Source: an uncultured Bacteroidaceae bacterium
GTDB taxonomy: Bacteria; Bacteroidota; Bacteroidia; Bacteroidales; Bacteroidaceae
Direction of reading: 5' to 3'
Length of the DNA: 30,127 nucleotides
Assembly: GCA_904501945.1 (NCBI GenBank)
Contig: CAJGCU010000015.1
Coordinates: forward strand, 1 to 30,127
The notes beneath the pieces were generated by a model. That model worked only from the letters and a program-made list of their open reading frames with translations. It did no database searches and was not told where the DNA came from. The position numbers were made by a program, and so were the translations under genes. Numbering within the stretch: the stretch's first letter is position 1; each line of letters starts with the position of its first letter. Positions 7,985-16,585 of the stretch are shown one piece after another.

Positions 7985-8074
7985 AAATATTATATAGGCG
8001 GCAGAAACAAAAATTACGTCGTAGATAGTTATCCCCAAGACATACAAATTCTAAAAAGACATTTGAAGTTCTGT

Positions 8075-8166
8075 AGCGAACCAATGCTGGTCTGTAAAGC
8101 GAACCGACATCGGGTTATGAAGCGAACCTTCTTTCATAAATAAAGTGAACCTTCTTTCATGTGCTT
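8075..8166. repeat. Four-unit tandem repeat, 23-bp period
   Basis: AGCGAACC occurs at 8075, 8098 and 8121, and AGTGAACC at 8144, an exact 23-bp spacing each time. The 15 bases between cores vary, except that units three and four share GAACCTTCTTTCAT. No protein is encoded across it. Function is unknown. Confidence 0.75.
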
Positions 8167-8282
8167 GTTTCTTGAGAAAACATTGTTGATTCTTGCTGTT
8201 AGCGCGTGAAGATTTCGTTAATTTGATTACGTCTGCTCCTTTTCTGTACGGCCGATTTGTTTTATCCTTTTTTGACTATACA

Positions 8283-8323
8283 GAGACCTCTGCAAAAGTT
8301 TGACAGACTTTCGCAGAGGTCTC
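8283..8323 (-). terminator. Strong hairpin downstream of uxaB, possible terminator
   Basis: GAGACCTCTGC (8283-8293) pairs perfectly with GCAGAGGTCTC (8313-8323). After one mismatch, AAAGT/ACTTT (8295-8299 / 8307-8311) continues the stem with a 7-nt loop. It lies 43 bp past the uxaB stop. Neither strand has a proper T-run after it, so termination is likely but not certain. Confidence 0.5.
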
Positions 8324-8366
8324 GTTCCTTGAAGAAATATTTTATTAAGAATCTTTTAATTATATT

Positions 8367-9845
8367 CTACAATATTGTTTTCACTGCCTCATACATACCT
8401 TTTTCTTGAATGAGATCAAGATATCTCTTAACAAGTTCAGTCAAACCTGGCACGGTAATATTGAGGTTCTCTTTCCAGATGTATTCTGCAGCAAGGACAC
8501 CTTCTGCAACTTTCCGAGTGTCTCCTGTGGCCCATAGTTCCTTAAGCAATTGTACGATTTCTGGCGCATCATTAGGTTCGATTGGTGCCCCGTCTGCACG
8601 TTTTCCTCCTTTGTAATATGTGATAATTGCCGCTAGCCCAAAGACTAAGCCTTGTGGTAATTCCCCTTTTCTTTCGAGATACACTTTTACGCCCGGCAAA
8701 TCGCGAGTTTCATATTTGGGGAAAGAGTTCAGCATGATGCTGGTCACCTGATGGTCAACATAGGGATTGTTGAAACGCTCCAATACATCTGTGGCAAATT
8801 GCTGCAGCTCTTCCATTGGAAGGTTTAGTGTCTGCATGAGCTCGTCAAATTGTACTTTGTGAATATATTTGCCGACAACTTCGTCGTTGCAAGCATCGCG
8901 TACAATATTAATGCCACTGAGATATGCAACAGGAGAAAGTACAGTGTGAGGACCGTTAAGCAATGTGACTTTTCTTTCGTGATAAGGCTTCTCGCTTGGA
9001 GCAATCAACACATTGAGGCCTGCTTTTTCTGCTGGAAATTCCTCCTTTAATGATTCAATGCTCATGTTCTCAGGCTTTTCTATCACCCAGAGATGGAAAG
9101 CTTCACCCTGCACGACAAGATTGTCAGCATAGCATATTTTTTGCTGAATGTCGGCAATTTCTTTTCTAGGGAATCCTGGCACGATACGGTCAACCAGTGT
9201 CGCACACACATAATTGTATTTAGTAAACCACTCCTTGAACGCTTCGTAATCAACTCCAAAGTCGCCTTTCCAATGTTCGATGTATTTGTAAATGCACTCT
9301 TTCAAATAGTGGCCGTTGAGGAATATCAATTCGCAAGGCATAATGATAAGTCCCTTGTCTGCTGCTCCGTTAAATGCCTTAAAGCGCCTGTATAACATTT
9401 GGGTGAGTTTTCCTGGATAAGAAGACGCCGGCGCATCGGACAATTTGCAGTTGGCGTCAAATGCTATACCTGCTTCTGTTGTGTTGGAAATCACAAATCG
9501 TATCTCTGACTGTTCAGCCAATGCCATAAAAGCATGATATTGGCTGTATGGATTGAGGGCTCTGCTGATGCAGTCGATGCGAGTAAGAGAATTTACCTTC
9601 TCGCCATTCAGCCGGCCTTGCAGATTGACATGATAAAGACAGTCTTGTCCATTGAGCCAGTCAACCATTCCTTGTTCGATAGGCTGCACAACAACTACAC
9701 TCGAATTAAAGTCTGTTTTCTGATTCATATGGTAGATAATCCAATCGACAAAACAGCGCAAGAAATTTCCTTCTCCAAACTGAATAATTCTCTCAGGTGC
9801 ATGGCTTTTAGGAGCCGTGCGAGCATTCAAAGATTTTAGTGACAT
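8367..9845 (-). CDS. uxaB: Tagaturonate reductase (altronate oxidoreductase)
   Basis: It reduces D-tagaturonate to D-altronate with NADH, the second step of galacturonate catabolism. The protein belongs to the mannitol dehydrogenase/polyol-specific long-chain dehydrogenase family. The N-terminal nucleotide-binding segment is RIIQFGEGNFLRCFVDW (from residue about 19), and the C-terminal domain has the family's catalytic Lys/Asn/His signature in KVTLLNGPHTVLSPVAYLSG. At 492 residues it is close to the roughly 483 of the E. coli enzyme. A well-formed promoter (9898-9928) lies upstream. It is divergent from uxaC, whose product feeds it. No uxaA (altronate dehydratase) is in this window. Fructuronate reductase (UxuB) is related, but the overall character and neighbour favour UxaB. 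Confidence 0.92.
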   Translation of the reverse strand: MSLKSLNARTAPKSHAPERIIQFGEGNFLRCFVDWIIYHMNQKTDFNSSVVVVQPIEQGMVDWLNGQDCLYHVNLQGRLNGEKVNSLTRIDCISRALNPYSQYHAFMALAEQSEIRFVISNTTEAGIAFDANCKLSDAPASSYPGKLTQMLYRRFKAFNGAADKGLIIMPCELIFLNGHYLKECIYKYIEHWKGDFGVDYEAFKEWFTKYNYVCATLVDRIVPGFPRKEIADIQQKICYADNLVVQGEAFHLWVIEKPENMSIESLKEEFPAEKAGLNVLIAPSEKPYHERKVTLLNGPHTVLSPVAYLSGINIVRDACNDEVVGKYIHKVQFDELMQTLNLPMEELQQFATDVLERFNNPYVDHQVTSIMLNSFPKYETRDLPGVKVYLERKGELPQGLVFGLAAIITYYKGGKRADGAPIEPNDAPEIVQLLKELWATGDTRKVAEGVLAAEYIWKENLNITVPGLTELVKRYLDLIQEKGMYEAVKTIL

Positions 9846-9897
9846 CGTGTATTAAATGTGATTTATATTGTTATGTGTTAAGATTGCTAAACCCTCG

Positions 9898-9928
9898 CAA
9901 AATTACTCCTTTTGCGCCAACACTCAAA
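9898..9928 (-). promoter_or_regulatory. uxaB promoter
   Basis: On the minus strand, TTTG (9925-9928 as CAAA) is followed by a 19-bp spacer and TAATTTTG (9898-9905 as CAAAATTA). This is a full match to the Bacteroidota housekeeping consensus. The leader before the uxaB ATG would be about 45 nt. Confidence 0.75.
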
Positions 9929-9939
9929 ATTTAGGAGAA

Positions 9940-9967
9940 AAAAACTTAAATATACTATATAGTTTTT
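9940..9967. promoter_or_regulatory. Inverted repeat between the divergent uxaB and uxaC promoters
   Basis: AAAAACT (9940-9946) and AGTTTTT (9961-9967) are perfect inverted arms. The palindrome ACTATATAGT (9954-9963) lies inside. It sits upstream of both promoters, where a shared hexuronate-responsive regulator could bind. AT-rich DNA gives such symmetry by chance fairly often. Confidence 0.3.
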
Positions 9968-10000
9968 CAGTTTGATATTATGAAAACAAAAAAATATGAC

Positions 10001-10008
10001 TATATTTG
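10001..10008 (+). promoter_or_regulatory. Candidate uxaC -7 element
   Basis: TATATTTG matches TAnnTTTG, 35 bp before the uxaC ATG. The nearest TTTG (9971-9974) is 26 bp upstream, longer than the usual 19-20, so the -33 element is uncertain. Confidence 0.5.
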
Positions 10009-10042
10009 CAACAGTAAAAAAACTTAAAAACGCAATATTACA

Positions 10043-11461
10043 ATGAAACCTTTTATGGATGAAAACTTTCTGTTGCAAAGTGAAACGGCACAGAAACTTT
10101 ATCATGAACATGCAGCAAAAATGCCCATTATTGACTATCACTGCCATCTTGTTCCACAGATGGTAGCAGAAAACAAACGTTTTGAATCCATCACGCAAAT
10201 ATGGCTTGGTGGCGACCATTACAAGTGGCGCGCTATGCGCAGTAATGGTGTGGCAGAATGTTTCTGTACAGGTAAAGAAACAAGTGATTGGGAAAAGTTT
10301 GAAAAATGGGCAGAGACAGTTCCTTATACATTCCGTAATCCTCTTTATCATTGGACACATCTCGAGTTGAAGACAGCTTTTGGCATTGATAAGACTTTGA
10401 ATCCAGAAAATGCACGCGATATTTATGAAGAGTGCAATGAACAAATCAAGAACGACCCCAAATTCACGCCAAGAGGACTAATGGAATACTATAATGTGGA
10501 AGTTGTGTGCACCACTGACGACCCTATCGATTCGCTTCAGTACCATAAACAGGTTGCAGATGATCCCACAATGAAGACTCGCATGCTCCCTACATGGCGT
10601 CCAGACAAGGCTATGGGTGTTGAGGTGCCAGCAAACTTCCAGATGTATGTCGACACACTCTCAGAAGTGAGCGGAAAGGCTATTAATAATTTCAACGATT
10701 ATATTGATGCCATTCAGGCGCGACACGATTTCTTTGCCTCAATGGGCTGTAAACTGTCTGACCATGGAATAGAAGAATTCTATGCAGAAGATTACACTGA
10801 GGCTGAAATTAAAGGCATTTTTGACAAAGTCTATTCAGGCAGAGAGCTGACACAAGACGAAATTCTGAAATTCAAGTCGGCTATGATGCACATCTTTGCT
10901 GTTCAAGATGCAGAATCTGGATGGGCGCAGCAATTCCACTATGGAGCTATTCGTGACAACAATTCAAAGATGTTCAAATTGTTAGGTCCAGATACAGGTT
11001 TTGACTCTATTGGCGAGTTTAATACAGCCAAGAAGTGTTCAAAATTCCTTGACCGTTTGAATGCAGAGGATAAACTCGCCAAGACCATCCTCTATAATCT
11101 CAATCCTTGTGCCAACGAAGTGCTCGCTACGATGCTTGGAAATTTCCAAGACGGCTCATGCGCTGGCAAAATACAATGGGGTTCAGGATGGTGGTTCCTT
11201 GACCAAAAAGATGGAATGACAAAGCAGATGAACACATTGTCTTTGTTAGGCTTGCTCAGTCGTTTTGTTGGTATGCTCACCGATTCAAGATCGTTCCTTT
11301 CTTATCCTCGTCATGAGTACTTCCGTCGAATTCTCTGCAACCTTGTTGCTACAGATATCGAGAATGGCGAAGTGCCTTATACAGGCTTCGAAGAACATCG
11401 TGTGAATCAGATGATTGAAGATATTTCATACAACAACGCAAAAAGATATTTTAACTTTTAA
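10043..11461 (+). CDS. uxaC: Uronate isomerase
   Basis: It isomerises D-glucuronate to D-fructuronate and D-galacturonate to D-tagaturonate, the entry reaction of hexuronate catabolism. It belongs to the amidohydrolase superfamily. The metal-binding HxH motif is His33-Cys-His35 in PIIDYHCHLVPQ, followed by W-rich substrate segments (IWLGGDHYKWRAMRSNGV) and the C-terminal FVGMLTDSRSFLSYPRHEYFRR motif split across the active-site Asp and Arg. The length of 472 residues is standard (about 470 in E. coli). It is divergent from uxaB and probably has its own promoter. Downstream, trmN6 starts within about 20 bp or overlaps, so read-through into unrelated housekeeping genes is likely. Confidence 0.97.
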   Translation: MKPFMDENFLLQSETAQKLYHEHAAKMPIIDYHCHLVPQMVAENKRFESITQIWLGGDHYKWRAMRSNGVAECFCTGKETSDWEKFEKWAETVPYTFRNPLYHWTHLELKTAFGIDKTLNPENARDIYEECNEQIKNDPKFTPRGLMEYYNVEVVCTTDDPIDSLQYHKQVADDPTMKTRMLPTWRPDKAMGVEVPANFQMYVDTLSEVSGKAINNFNDYIDAIQARHDFFASMGCKLSDHGIEEFYAEDYTEAEIKGIFDKVYSGRELTQDEILKFKSAMMHIFAVQDAESGWAQQFHYGAIRDNNSKMFKLLGPDTGFDSIGEFNTAKKCSKFLDRLNAEDKLAKTILYNLNPCANEVLATMLGNFQDGSCAGKIQWGSGWWFLDQKDGMTKQMNTLSLLGLLSRFVGMLTDSRSFLSYPRHEYFRRILCNLVATDIENGEVPYTGFEEHRVNQMIEDISYNNAKRYFNF

Positions 11462-11480
11462 TCTCAACACTGTCCTCGAC

Positions 11481-12197
11481 TTGTCCAACCCCTATTTCCA
11501 CTTTAAGCAATTTACCATCCGCCACGACCATTCAGCGATGAAAGTCGGGACGGATGGTGTATTGTTAGGAGCTTGGGCCGCACAAGAGGAAGACTCTCAA
11601 AAAAAAATGAGAGTGCTAGATGTTGGTGTAGGTACAGGACTTATCTCACTAATGCTGGCACAGCGATTTCCGTATATTCAGGTTACAGGTATTGACATAG
11701 ATGACTCATCTGTTAAGCAGGCAAGAGAAAATGTGGAAGCTTCTAAATTTAAGGAACGTATAAATGTGCTGAAACAAGATTTTAGAAACATTGACTATTT
11801 CTTTAATAAATATGACCTAATTGTATCTAATCCACCATTTTATAAAGAAAAAACTTTAAGTGGTGATAACGCTAGAGATGCTGCCAGGCATAATAGCTTT
11901 TTGCCATTTGACACTCTAGTAGCCAATGCAGTTGAATTATTGGAAAGTAACGGCATTTTTTCTGTTATTATTCCTTATGGGGAAACTGGTCACTTTATCA
12001 GCATATGTGCTTCTCACAAACTTTATTTGAAACGTCGAATGGATGTGCGTTCAAGTGAAAAGAAGGCCTTCAAACGTACATTGCTAGAGTTTTCTAAAAC
12101 AGCGTCCTCAACCTTAACGACAGCTTTGACCTTGAACGCTTTTGATGGCAGCCGTACAAATGAGTATACTCAATTGACTAAAGATTTTTACTTATGA
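11481..12197 (+). CDS. trmN6: tRNA1(Val) (adenine(37)-N6)-methyltransferase
   Basis: This SAM-dependent class I methyltransferase is of the YfiC/TrmN6 type, which makes m6A37 in tRNA-Val. The SAM-binding motif VLDVGVGTGLISLMLAQRF and the N6-adenine methylase motif SNPPFY are both present. The N-terminal segment KQFTIRHDHSAMKVGTDGVLLGAW is family-specific (conserved Phe-Lys-Gln-Phe and Met-Lys-Val-Gly-Thr-Asp). I chose the TTG at 11481, which gives MSNPYFHFKQF, because homology begins there and it lies 19 bp after the uxaC stop. The upstream in-frame ATG at 11415 would add 22 residues translated out of frame through the uxaC end, with no family resemblance. The stop overlaps the next start by 4 bp (ATGA), so it is translationally linked to the HD-domain gene. 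Confidence 0.88.
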   Translation: MSNPYFHFKQFTIRHDHSAMKVGTDGVLLGAWAAQEEDSQKKMRVLDVGVGTGLISLMLAQRFPYIQVTGIDIDDSSVKQARENVEASKFKERINVLKQDFRNIDYFFNKYDLIVSNPPFYKEKTLSGDNARDAARHNSFLPFDTLVANAVELLESNGIFSVIIPYGETGHFISICASHKLYLKRRMDVRSSEKKAFKRTLLEFSKTASSTLTTALTLNAFDGSRTNEYTQLTKDFYL

Positions 12198-12730
12198 ATT
12201 ACCAATCTATCATTGACAAATACTACCCTGAAGACAATGAACTGCGACATATTTTGACGGTACATAGTCGACAAGTTGCAGAAAAAGCGCTTTCCATTGT
12301 TGATAGCCATCCACAACTTCATGCAGATCGGACTTTTGTGGAGGAAGCCGCTATGTTGCATGATATAGGAATATATCGTTGCAATGCGCCTGGGATTCAA
12401 TGTTTTGGGACAGAGCCTTACATTTGCCATGGTACGATAGGTGCACAACTGCTGCTTGAGCAGGGTTACCCACAGCATGCAAGGGTGTGTGAACGTCACA
12501 CAGGAGCTGGCATAACGCTTCAGCAGATAGTGGAGCAGAATCTCCCTATTCTTCCAAGGGATTTGGTTCCTGAAACAATAGAAGAACAAATTATCTGTTA
12601 TGCCGATAAATTCTTTTCAAAAACAAAGCTGAATAAAGAAAAAACAATAGAGCAGGCTATTCTATCCCTTTCTAAATTTGGCGAAGAAGGCGTAAGGCGC
12701 TTCATTCATTGGAGTGAAATGTTCAACTAA
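12194..12730 (+). CDS. HD-domain hydrolase
   Basis: The 178-residue cytoplasmic protein has the HD superfamily metal-ligand pattern: His24, His56-Asp57 in MLHDIG, His79, His102 and Asp138 (CYADKF). This is the arrangement of single-domain HD phosphohydrolases. It has no sensor, membrane or nucleotidyltransferase part, so the substrate cannot be read from the sequence; nucleotides or small phosphoesters are the usual ones. Its start overlaps the trmN6 stop by 4 bp, and folC follows 33 bp after its stop. That suggests one transcript of small housekeeping functions. Similar proteins are annotated simply as HD domain-containing protein in Bacteroidales. Confidence 0.85.
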   Translation: MNYQSIIDKYYPEDNELRHILTVHSRQVAEKALSIVDSHPQLHADRTFVEEAAMLHDIGIYRCNAPGIQCFGTEPYICHGTIGAQLLLEQGYPQHARVCERHTGAGITLQQIVEQNLPILPRDLVPETIEEQIICYADKFFSKTKLNKEKTIEQAILSLSKFGEEGVRRFIHWSEMFN

Positions 12731-12763
12731 TTAAAGAAACAGACAATTAAGTGCAAACGTGGC

Positions 12764-14059
12764 ATGATGACATACGAAGAAACTGTAAATTATTTGTTTA
12801 ATGTAACACCCCTTTTCCAGAATGTGGGTGGTGGGGCATATAAAGAAGGATTGCAAAACACGCTGTTATTAGATGAGCATTTAGGTCATCCACATACAAA
12901 ATTCAAGACCATACATGTAGCAGGAACCAACGGAAAAGGCTCTTGTTCTCACACTATTGCAGCCATATTACAATCATCAGGACTGAAAGTGGGGCTTTTT
13001 ACTTCTCCTCATTTGGTTGATTTCAGAGAACGTATAAGAGTAAATGGTGAAATGGTCAGCGAAAAGTTTGTCGTTGATTTCGTAGAGAATCATAAGGTTT
13101 TCTTTGAACCGTTATACCCTTCTTTCTTTGAACTGACGACTGCAATGGCTTTTGCTTATTTTGCAGAACAAGAAGTTGATGTTGCCGTAATCGAGGTGGG
13201 ACTTGGTGGCAGGTTGGATTGTACCAATATCATTACACCAGAAATATGTGTAATTACCAATATAAGTTTCGACCATACAGCCTTTTTGGGAAACACTCTT
13301 GAGCAGATTGCTGGTGAAAAGGCTGGAATCATCAAGGCAAACACCCCTGTCGTAATAGGAGAAGCGCAGCCTCAAACTCGCCCAGTGTTTGAACAGAAAG
13401 CAAACTCTCTCAAGGCACCTGTCTATTTTGCTGAAAATGAAGGGGATGTTTTGTCATACGAATGCCATGATAATGGAATTTGTTACAAAACAAAGAATTA
13501 TGGACAATTAAGCAGCCCGCTTCCAGGATTATATCAAATCAAGAACACCAATACAATCTTATGTGCAGTAACGCATCTGAAAGAAATAGGTTTCCAAATT
13601 CCAAACAGCGCAGTCGAGGCGGGTTTCTCTAAAGTATGTGAACTGACAGGACTCAGAGGGCGATGGCAAATCCTGCAAACTTCCCCACGCGTGATCTGCG
13701 ATACAGGGCACAATCTTGCAGGAATCCAAAATGTTGTTGCGCAATTAAAAAATGTGGGAACACCTTTACATATAGTATTTGGCATGGTAAATGATAAAGA
13801 TATTAGTGGCGTGCTGGCCCTTATGCCCCAAGATGCTACTTATTATTTTTGCCAAGCGTCTGTCAAAAGAGCTTTGACCCATAAAGAAATCAAAGACCTT
13901 GCATCTAGCTACGGTCTTGAGGGAACAAGCTACCCTACAGTAAAAGATGCGTACCATGCTGCACTTGCAAGCGCAAAGGATGAGGACTGCATCTTTGTTG
14001 GAGGTAGCAGCTTTGTGGTTGCCGATTTACTGACTTATTTGACCAAAAGAAAATCCTAA
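12764..14059 (+). CDS. folC: Bifunctional folylpolyglutamate / dihydrofolate synthase
   Basis: It adds glutamate to dihydropteroate and extends the folate polyglutamate tail, using ATP. It is a Mur-ligase-family enzyme. The P-loop is VAGTNGKGSCSHT (TNGKGS at residues 55-60), followed by the folate-binding segment FTSPHLVDFRERIRVNG, the Mur-type GLGGRLDCTN with ITNISFDHTAFLG, and KAGIIK carrying the lysine usually carbamylated. The C-terminal domain has ICDTGHNLAGIQNV and VFGMVNDKDI. At 431 residues it has full length. Two adjacent Met codons begin the frame; the second (12767) could equally be used. It is the last gene of the uxaC-trmN6-HD-folC run. Confidence 0.95.
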   Translation: MMTYEETVNYLFNVTPLFQNVGGGAYKEGLQNTLLLDEHLGHPHTKFKTIHVAGTNGKGSCSHTIAAILQSSGLKVGLFTSPHLVDFRERIRVNGEMVSEKFVVDFVENHKVFFEPLYPSFFELTTAMAFAYFAEQEVDVAVIEVGLGGRLDCTNIITPEICVITNISFDHTAFLGNTLEQIAGEKAGIIKANTPVVIGEAQPQTRPVFEQKANSLKAPVYFAENEGDVLSYECHDNGICYKTKNYGQLSSPLPGLYQIKNTNTILCAVTHLKEIGFQIPNSAVEAGFSKVCELTGLRGRWQILQTSPRVICDTGHNLAGIQNVVAQLKNVGTPLHIVFGMVNDKDISGVLALMPQDATYYFCQASVKRALTHKEIKDLASSYGLEGTSYPTVKDAYHAALASAKDEDCIFVGGSSFVVADLLTYLTKRKS

Positions 14060-14186
14060 TTGGCGAAAAAATCGAGAATATGAAAAAAATCTGAAAATAA
14101 TTGTCAGTTTCTTCGTTTAGTTAATTTTTTTTCGTTTAATTTGCAATAGAAATCTAAAACCAGTATACTAACTTAAAAATTATATT

Positions 14187-15269
14187 ATGAGCACTATTCA
14201 ACCCAAACTCAGTGGTCTTAAAGCCGAAAACTTCCAAAAGGTAGTTAAAGGCAAGGAAACAGACCTCTACACACTCGTGAACAAAGATGGTTACGAGGTT
14301 TCAATCACAAACTATGGTGGCGCAATTGTTGCCATTATGGTTCCAGATAAAAATGGCAATGTTGCGAATGTCATTCAGGCACATGATAACATTGACGCAG
14401 TCATCAACTCGCCAGAACCTTATCTCTCTACGTTGATTGGCCGTTTTGGCAACCGTATTCGTAATGGCAAATTCACGCTGAACGGAAAGGAATATCAGCT
14501 GGCAATCAATAACGGGCCTAATGCTTTACATGGTGGGCCAACTGGACTCCATGCACAAGTATGGGATGCTTATCAGGCAGGCGAACAAAATCTGACACTC
14601 AATATAGTTCTTCCATACGGCCACGAGGGCTTTTCTGGAGAAGTAAAAATAGCAGTAGAGTTTACTTGGACAGATGATAACGAACTTATTATTGAATATC
14701 TTGCAACAACCAACAAGAAGACAATCATCAATTTAACTCATCATGCGTTCTTCTCTCTGCAGGGTATCGCTAATCCAACACCCGTCATTAACGACCAGAT
14801 TATGGAGATGAATGCAGACTTCTTCATTCCAGTTGACGAAACTTGCATTCCTACAGGAGAAATTCTGAAAGTAGAGGGAACTCCTTTCGATTTCCGTACT
14901 CCAAAGACTATCGGACAGGACATAGATGCCGACGACGAGCAGATTAAAAATGGTGCAGGCTATGACCACTGCTTCGTTCTCAACAAGAAAGAAGTTGGCG
15001 AACTCTCTTTTGCCGTTCGTCTGACCGACCCAGCATCAGGCCGTGTGCTCGAAACCTATACAACAGAGCCAGGCGTGCAGGTTTATTCTGACAACTGGGC
15101 AACAGGCTACCCCATCCAGCAGGGCTGTACAGCACCACGCCGTTCAAGCATCTGCTTTGAATGCCAGCACTTCCCTGATTCACCAAACCGCCCATATTTC
15201 CCATCGGTAGTGCTGAAACCAGGAGAGAAATATACTCAAAAGACAATCTACAAATTTGGCATACAGTAA
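14187..15269 (+). CDS. galM: Aldose 1-epimerase (galactose mutarotase), cytoplasmic
   Basis: It interconverts alpha and beta anomers of galactose or glucose so that GalK receives its alpha substrate. It shows the GalM fold and its landmarks: RFGNRIRNGKF, His115 in NALHGGPTGLH, THHAFF with His185-186, PTGEILKVEGTPFDFRTPK, and GVQVYSDNW near the C-terminus. At 360 residues it is slightly longer than the E. coli enzyme (about 346). There is no signal peptide, unlike the second epimerase at 17012, so this one should act in the cytoplasm. It is followed by galK after a 116-bp gap with a hairpin. The 127-bp upstream region is AT-rich and has only an imperfect -7 match near 14136. Confidence 0.93.
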   Translation: MSTIQPKLSGLKAENFQKVVKGKETDLYTLVNKDGYEVSITNYGGAIVAIMVPDKNGNVANVIQAHDNIDAVINSPEPYLSTLIGRFGNRIRNGKFTLNGKEYQLAINNGPNALHGGPTGLHAQVWDAYQAGEQNLTLNIVLPYGHEGFSGEVKIAVEFTWTDDNELIIEYLATTNKKTIINLTHHAFFSLQGIANPTPVINDQIMEMNADFFIPVDETCIPTGEILKVEGTPFDFRTPKTIGQDIDADDEQIKNGAGYDHCFVLNKKEVGELSFAVRLTDPASGRVLETYTTEPGVQVYSDNWATGYPIQQGCTAPRRSSICFECQHFPDSPNRPYFPSVVLKPGEKYTQKTIYKFGIQ

Positions 15270-15274
15270 ACACA

Positions 15275-15319
15275 AGCACATTCCCCTCGTTCGCACATCG
15301 CAAGCGAGGGAATGTTGCT
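15275..15319 (+). other. Intercistronic hairpin between galM and galK
   Basis: CATTCCC-C-TCG (15279-15289) pairs with CGAGGGAATG (15305-15314) with one bulged C, and AGCA/TGCT extends it outward. It starts 5 bp after the galM stop. The T-run is poor (GCTTTAG), so it more likely tunes the galM:galK ratio or protects the galM 3' end than fully stops transcription. Confidence 0.5.
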
Positions 15320-15385
15320 TTAGTAATAATCCTTACATCTTTCCTTTAAATCAAAAAGGGAAATGTTATTAAAATACAATCTGAT

Positions 15386-16552
15386 ATGAAATTGAAAATC
15401 GACGACGTCCGTACCCGTTTCATCAAACATCTTGGTGGTGAGCCAGGTTCTGTTTACGCATCTCCTGGCCGTATCAATCTCATTGGCGAGCACACTGACT
15501 ACAATGGAGGCTTCGTGTTCCCAGGTGCAGTTGAACAAGGCATGATAGCCGAAATCCGTCCAAACGGAACTCGCACTATTCGCGCTTACTCAATTGATTT
15601 GAAAGATTATGCAGAGTTTTCCATCGACGACGAGAAAGGTCCAAGCGCAAGCCATTTCCGTTACATATTTGGCGTGGCACGCGAAATGATGGCACTTGGC
15701 ATTCCTGTTGAAGGTTTTGACACAGCATTTGCTGGCGATGTTCCTAATGGCGCAGGTATGTCATCTTCTGCAGCTCTTGAAAGTTGCTACGCTTATGCCA
15801 TCAATGACTTGTTTGGCGAGAACAAGATTGACAAGATGACTCTTGCAAAAGTAGGTCAAGCAACAGAGCATAAATATATTGGCGTGAATTGTGGAATAAT
15901 GGATCAGTTTGCATCTGTACATGGAAAGAAAGGCAATTTGATGCGCCTCGATTGTCGTTCAGGAGAATTCGAGTATTTCCCATGGAATCCAAAGGGCTAC
16001 AAGCTCGTTCTTATCAATTCATGCGTGAAGCACGAGCTAGTAGGCTCTCCTTATAATGACCGTCGCAATTCATGCGAAAACTGCGTGAAGGCCATCAAGG
16101 AACTCCATCCTGAGAAGGAAATTACCACATTGCGTGAAGCGACATGGGATGAACTGAAAGAAATTGAAGGCAAGGTGTCTGCAGAAGACATTAAGCGAGC
16201 TACTTTCGTGCTAGGCGAAAAAGACCGTGTGCTGGCAGTTTGCGATGCCTTAGAAAAAGGTGATTATGAAACAGTTGGAGAGAAGATGTATGAAACCCAT
16301 TACGGACTCTCAAAGGAATATGAAGTGTCTTGCGAAGAACTTGATTTCCTCAACGAAATCGCTAAAGAATGCTCTGTAACAGGCTCACGTATCATGGGTG
16401 GAGGTTTTGGCGGATGCACCATTAACCTTGTGGCAGAAGAGCTGTACGACAATTTCGTAAAGACAGCTGTGGAAAAATTCCAAGAGAAGTATGGCAAGAA
16501 GCCTGTTGTCATCGATGTTGTAATTGGTGATGGCTCACGTAAGCTTTGCTAA
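15386..16552 (+). CDS. galK: Galactokinase
   Basis: It phosphorylates alpha-D-galactose to galactose-1-phosphate, the committing step of the Leloir pathway. It is a GHMP kinase with all three signature motifs: SPGRINLIGEHTDYNGG (Arg29, residues 26-42), the glycine-rich ATP loop VPNGAGMSSSAALE, and the C-terminal GGGFGGCTINLV. The catalytic Asp is Asp173 in NCGIMDQF. At 388 residues it has normal length. It follows galM and is closed by a strong terminator. galT and galE, needed to finish the pathway, are not in this window. Confidence 0.97.
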   Translation: MKLKIDDVRTRFIKHLGGEPGSVYASPGRINLIGEHTDYNGGFVFPGAVEQGMIAEIRPNGTRTIRAYSIDLKDYAEFSIDDEKGPSASHFRYIFGVAREMMALGIPVEGFDTAFAGDVPNGAGMSSSAALESCYAYAINDLFGENKIDKMTLAKVGQATEHKYIGVNCGIMDQFASVHGKKGNLMRLDCRSGEFEYFPWNPKGYKLVLINSCVKHELVGSPYNDRRNSCENCVKAIKELHPEKEITTLREATWDELKEIEGKVSAEDIKRATFVLGEKDRVLAVCDALEKGDYETVGEKMYETHYGLSKEYEVSCEELDFLNEIAKECSVTGSRIMGGGFGGCTINLVAEELYDNFVKTAVEKFQEKYGKKPVVIDVVIGDGSRKLC

Positions 16553-16585
16553 ACAAACCATCATAATCAAGCAGAAAAATCATGA

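Larger units (their letters stand above)
7803..8366. other. Gene-free 564-bp gap with several repeat structures
   Basis: There is no credible coding frame on either strand between the feo operon and uxaB. The gap holds, in order, a 12-bp stem-loop (7817-7858), a palindromic segment with an internal 23-bp phase (7924-7984), a four-unit 23-bp tandem array (8075-8166) and a long hairpin next to the uxaB stop (8283-8323). The stretch 8167-8282 shows nothing I can name. Confidence 0.7.

Noticed and set aside
8075..8166. Four-unit 23-bp array as a CRISPR
   Set aside because: The conserved core is only 8 bp and the variable part 15 bp, far below CRISPR repeat and spacer sizes, and no cas gene is nearby.
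9887..10444. 185-codon minus-strand frame antisense to the start of uxaC
   Set aside because: It lies mostly opposite a certain gene, is Cys/Phe-rich as antisense translations often are, and covers the uxaB/uxaC promoters.
12194..12730. HD-domain protein as a (p)ppGpp hydrolase or a CRISPR/defence nuclease
   Set aside because: There is no synthetase, sensor or effector domain and the neighbours are trmN6 and folC, so a specific function is not supported.
14136..14143. galM promoter -7 element (TTAATTTG)
   Set aside because: It departs from TAnnTTTG at the second base and no -33 element has proper spacing, so I did not list it as a feature.
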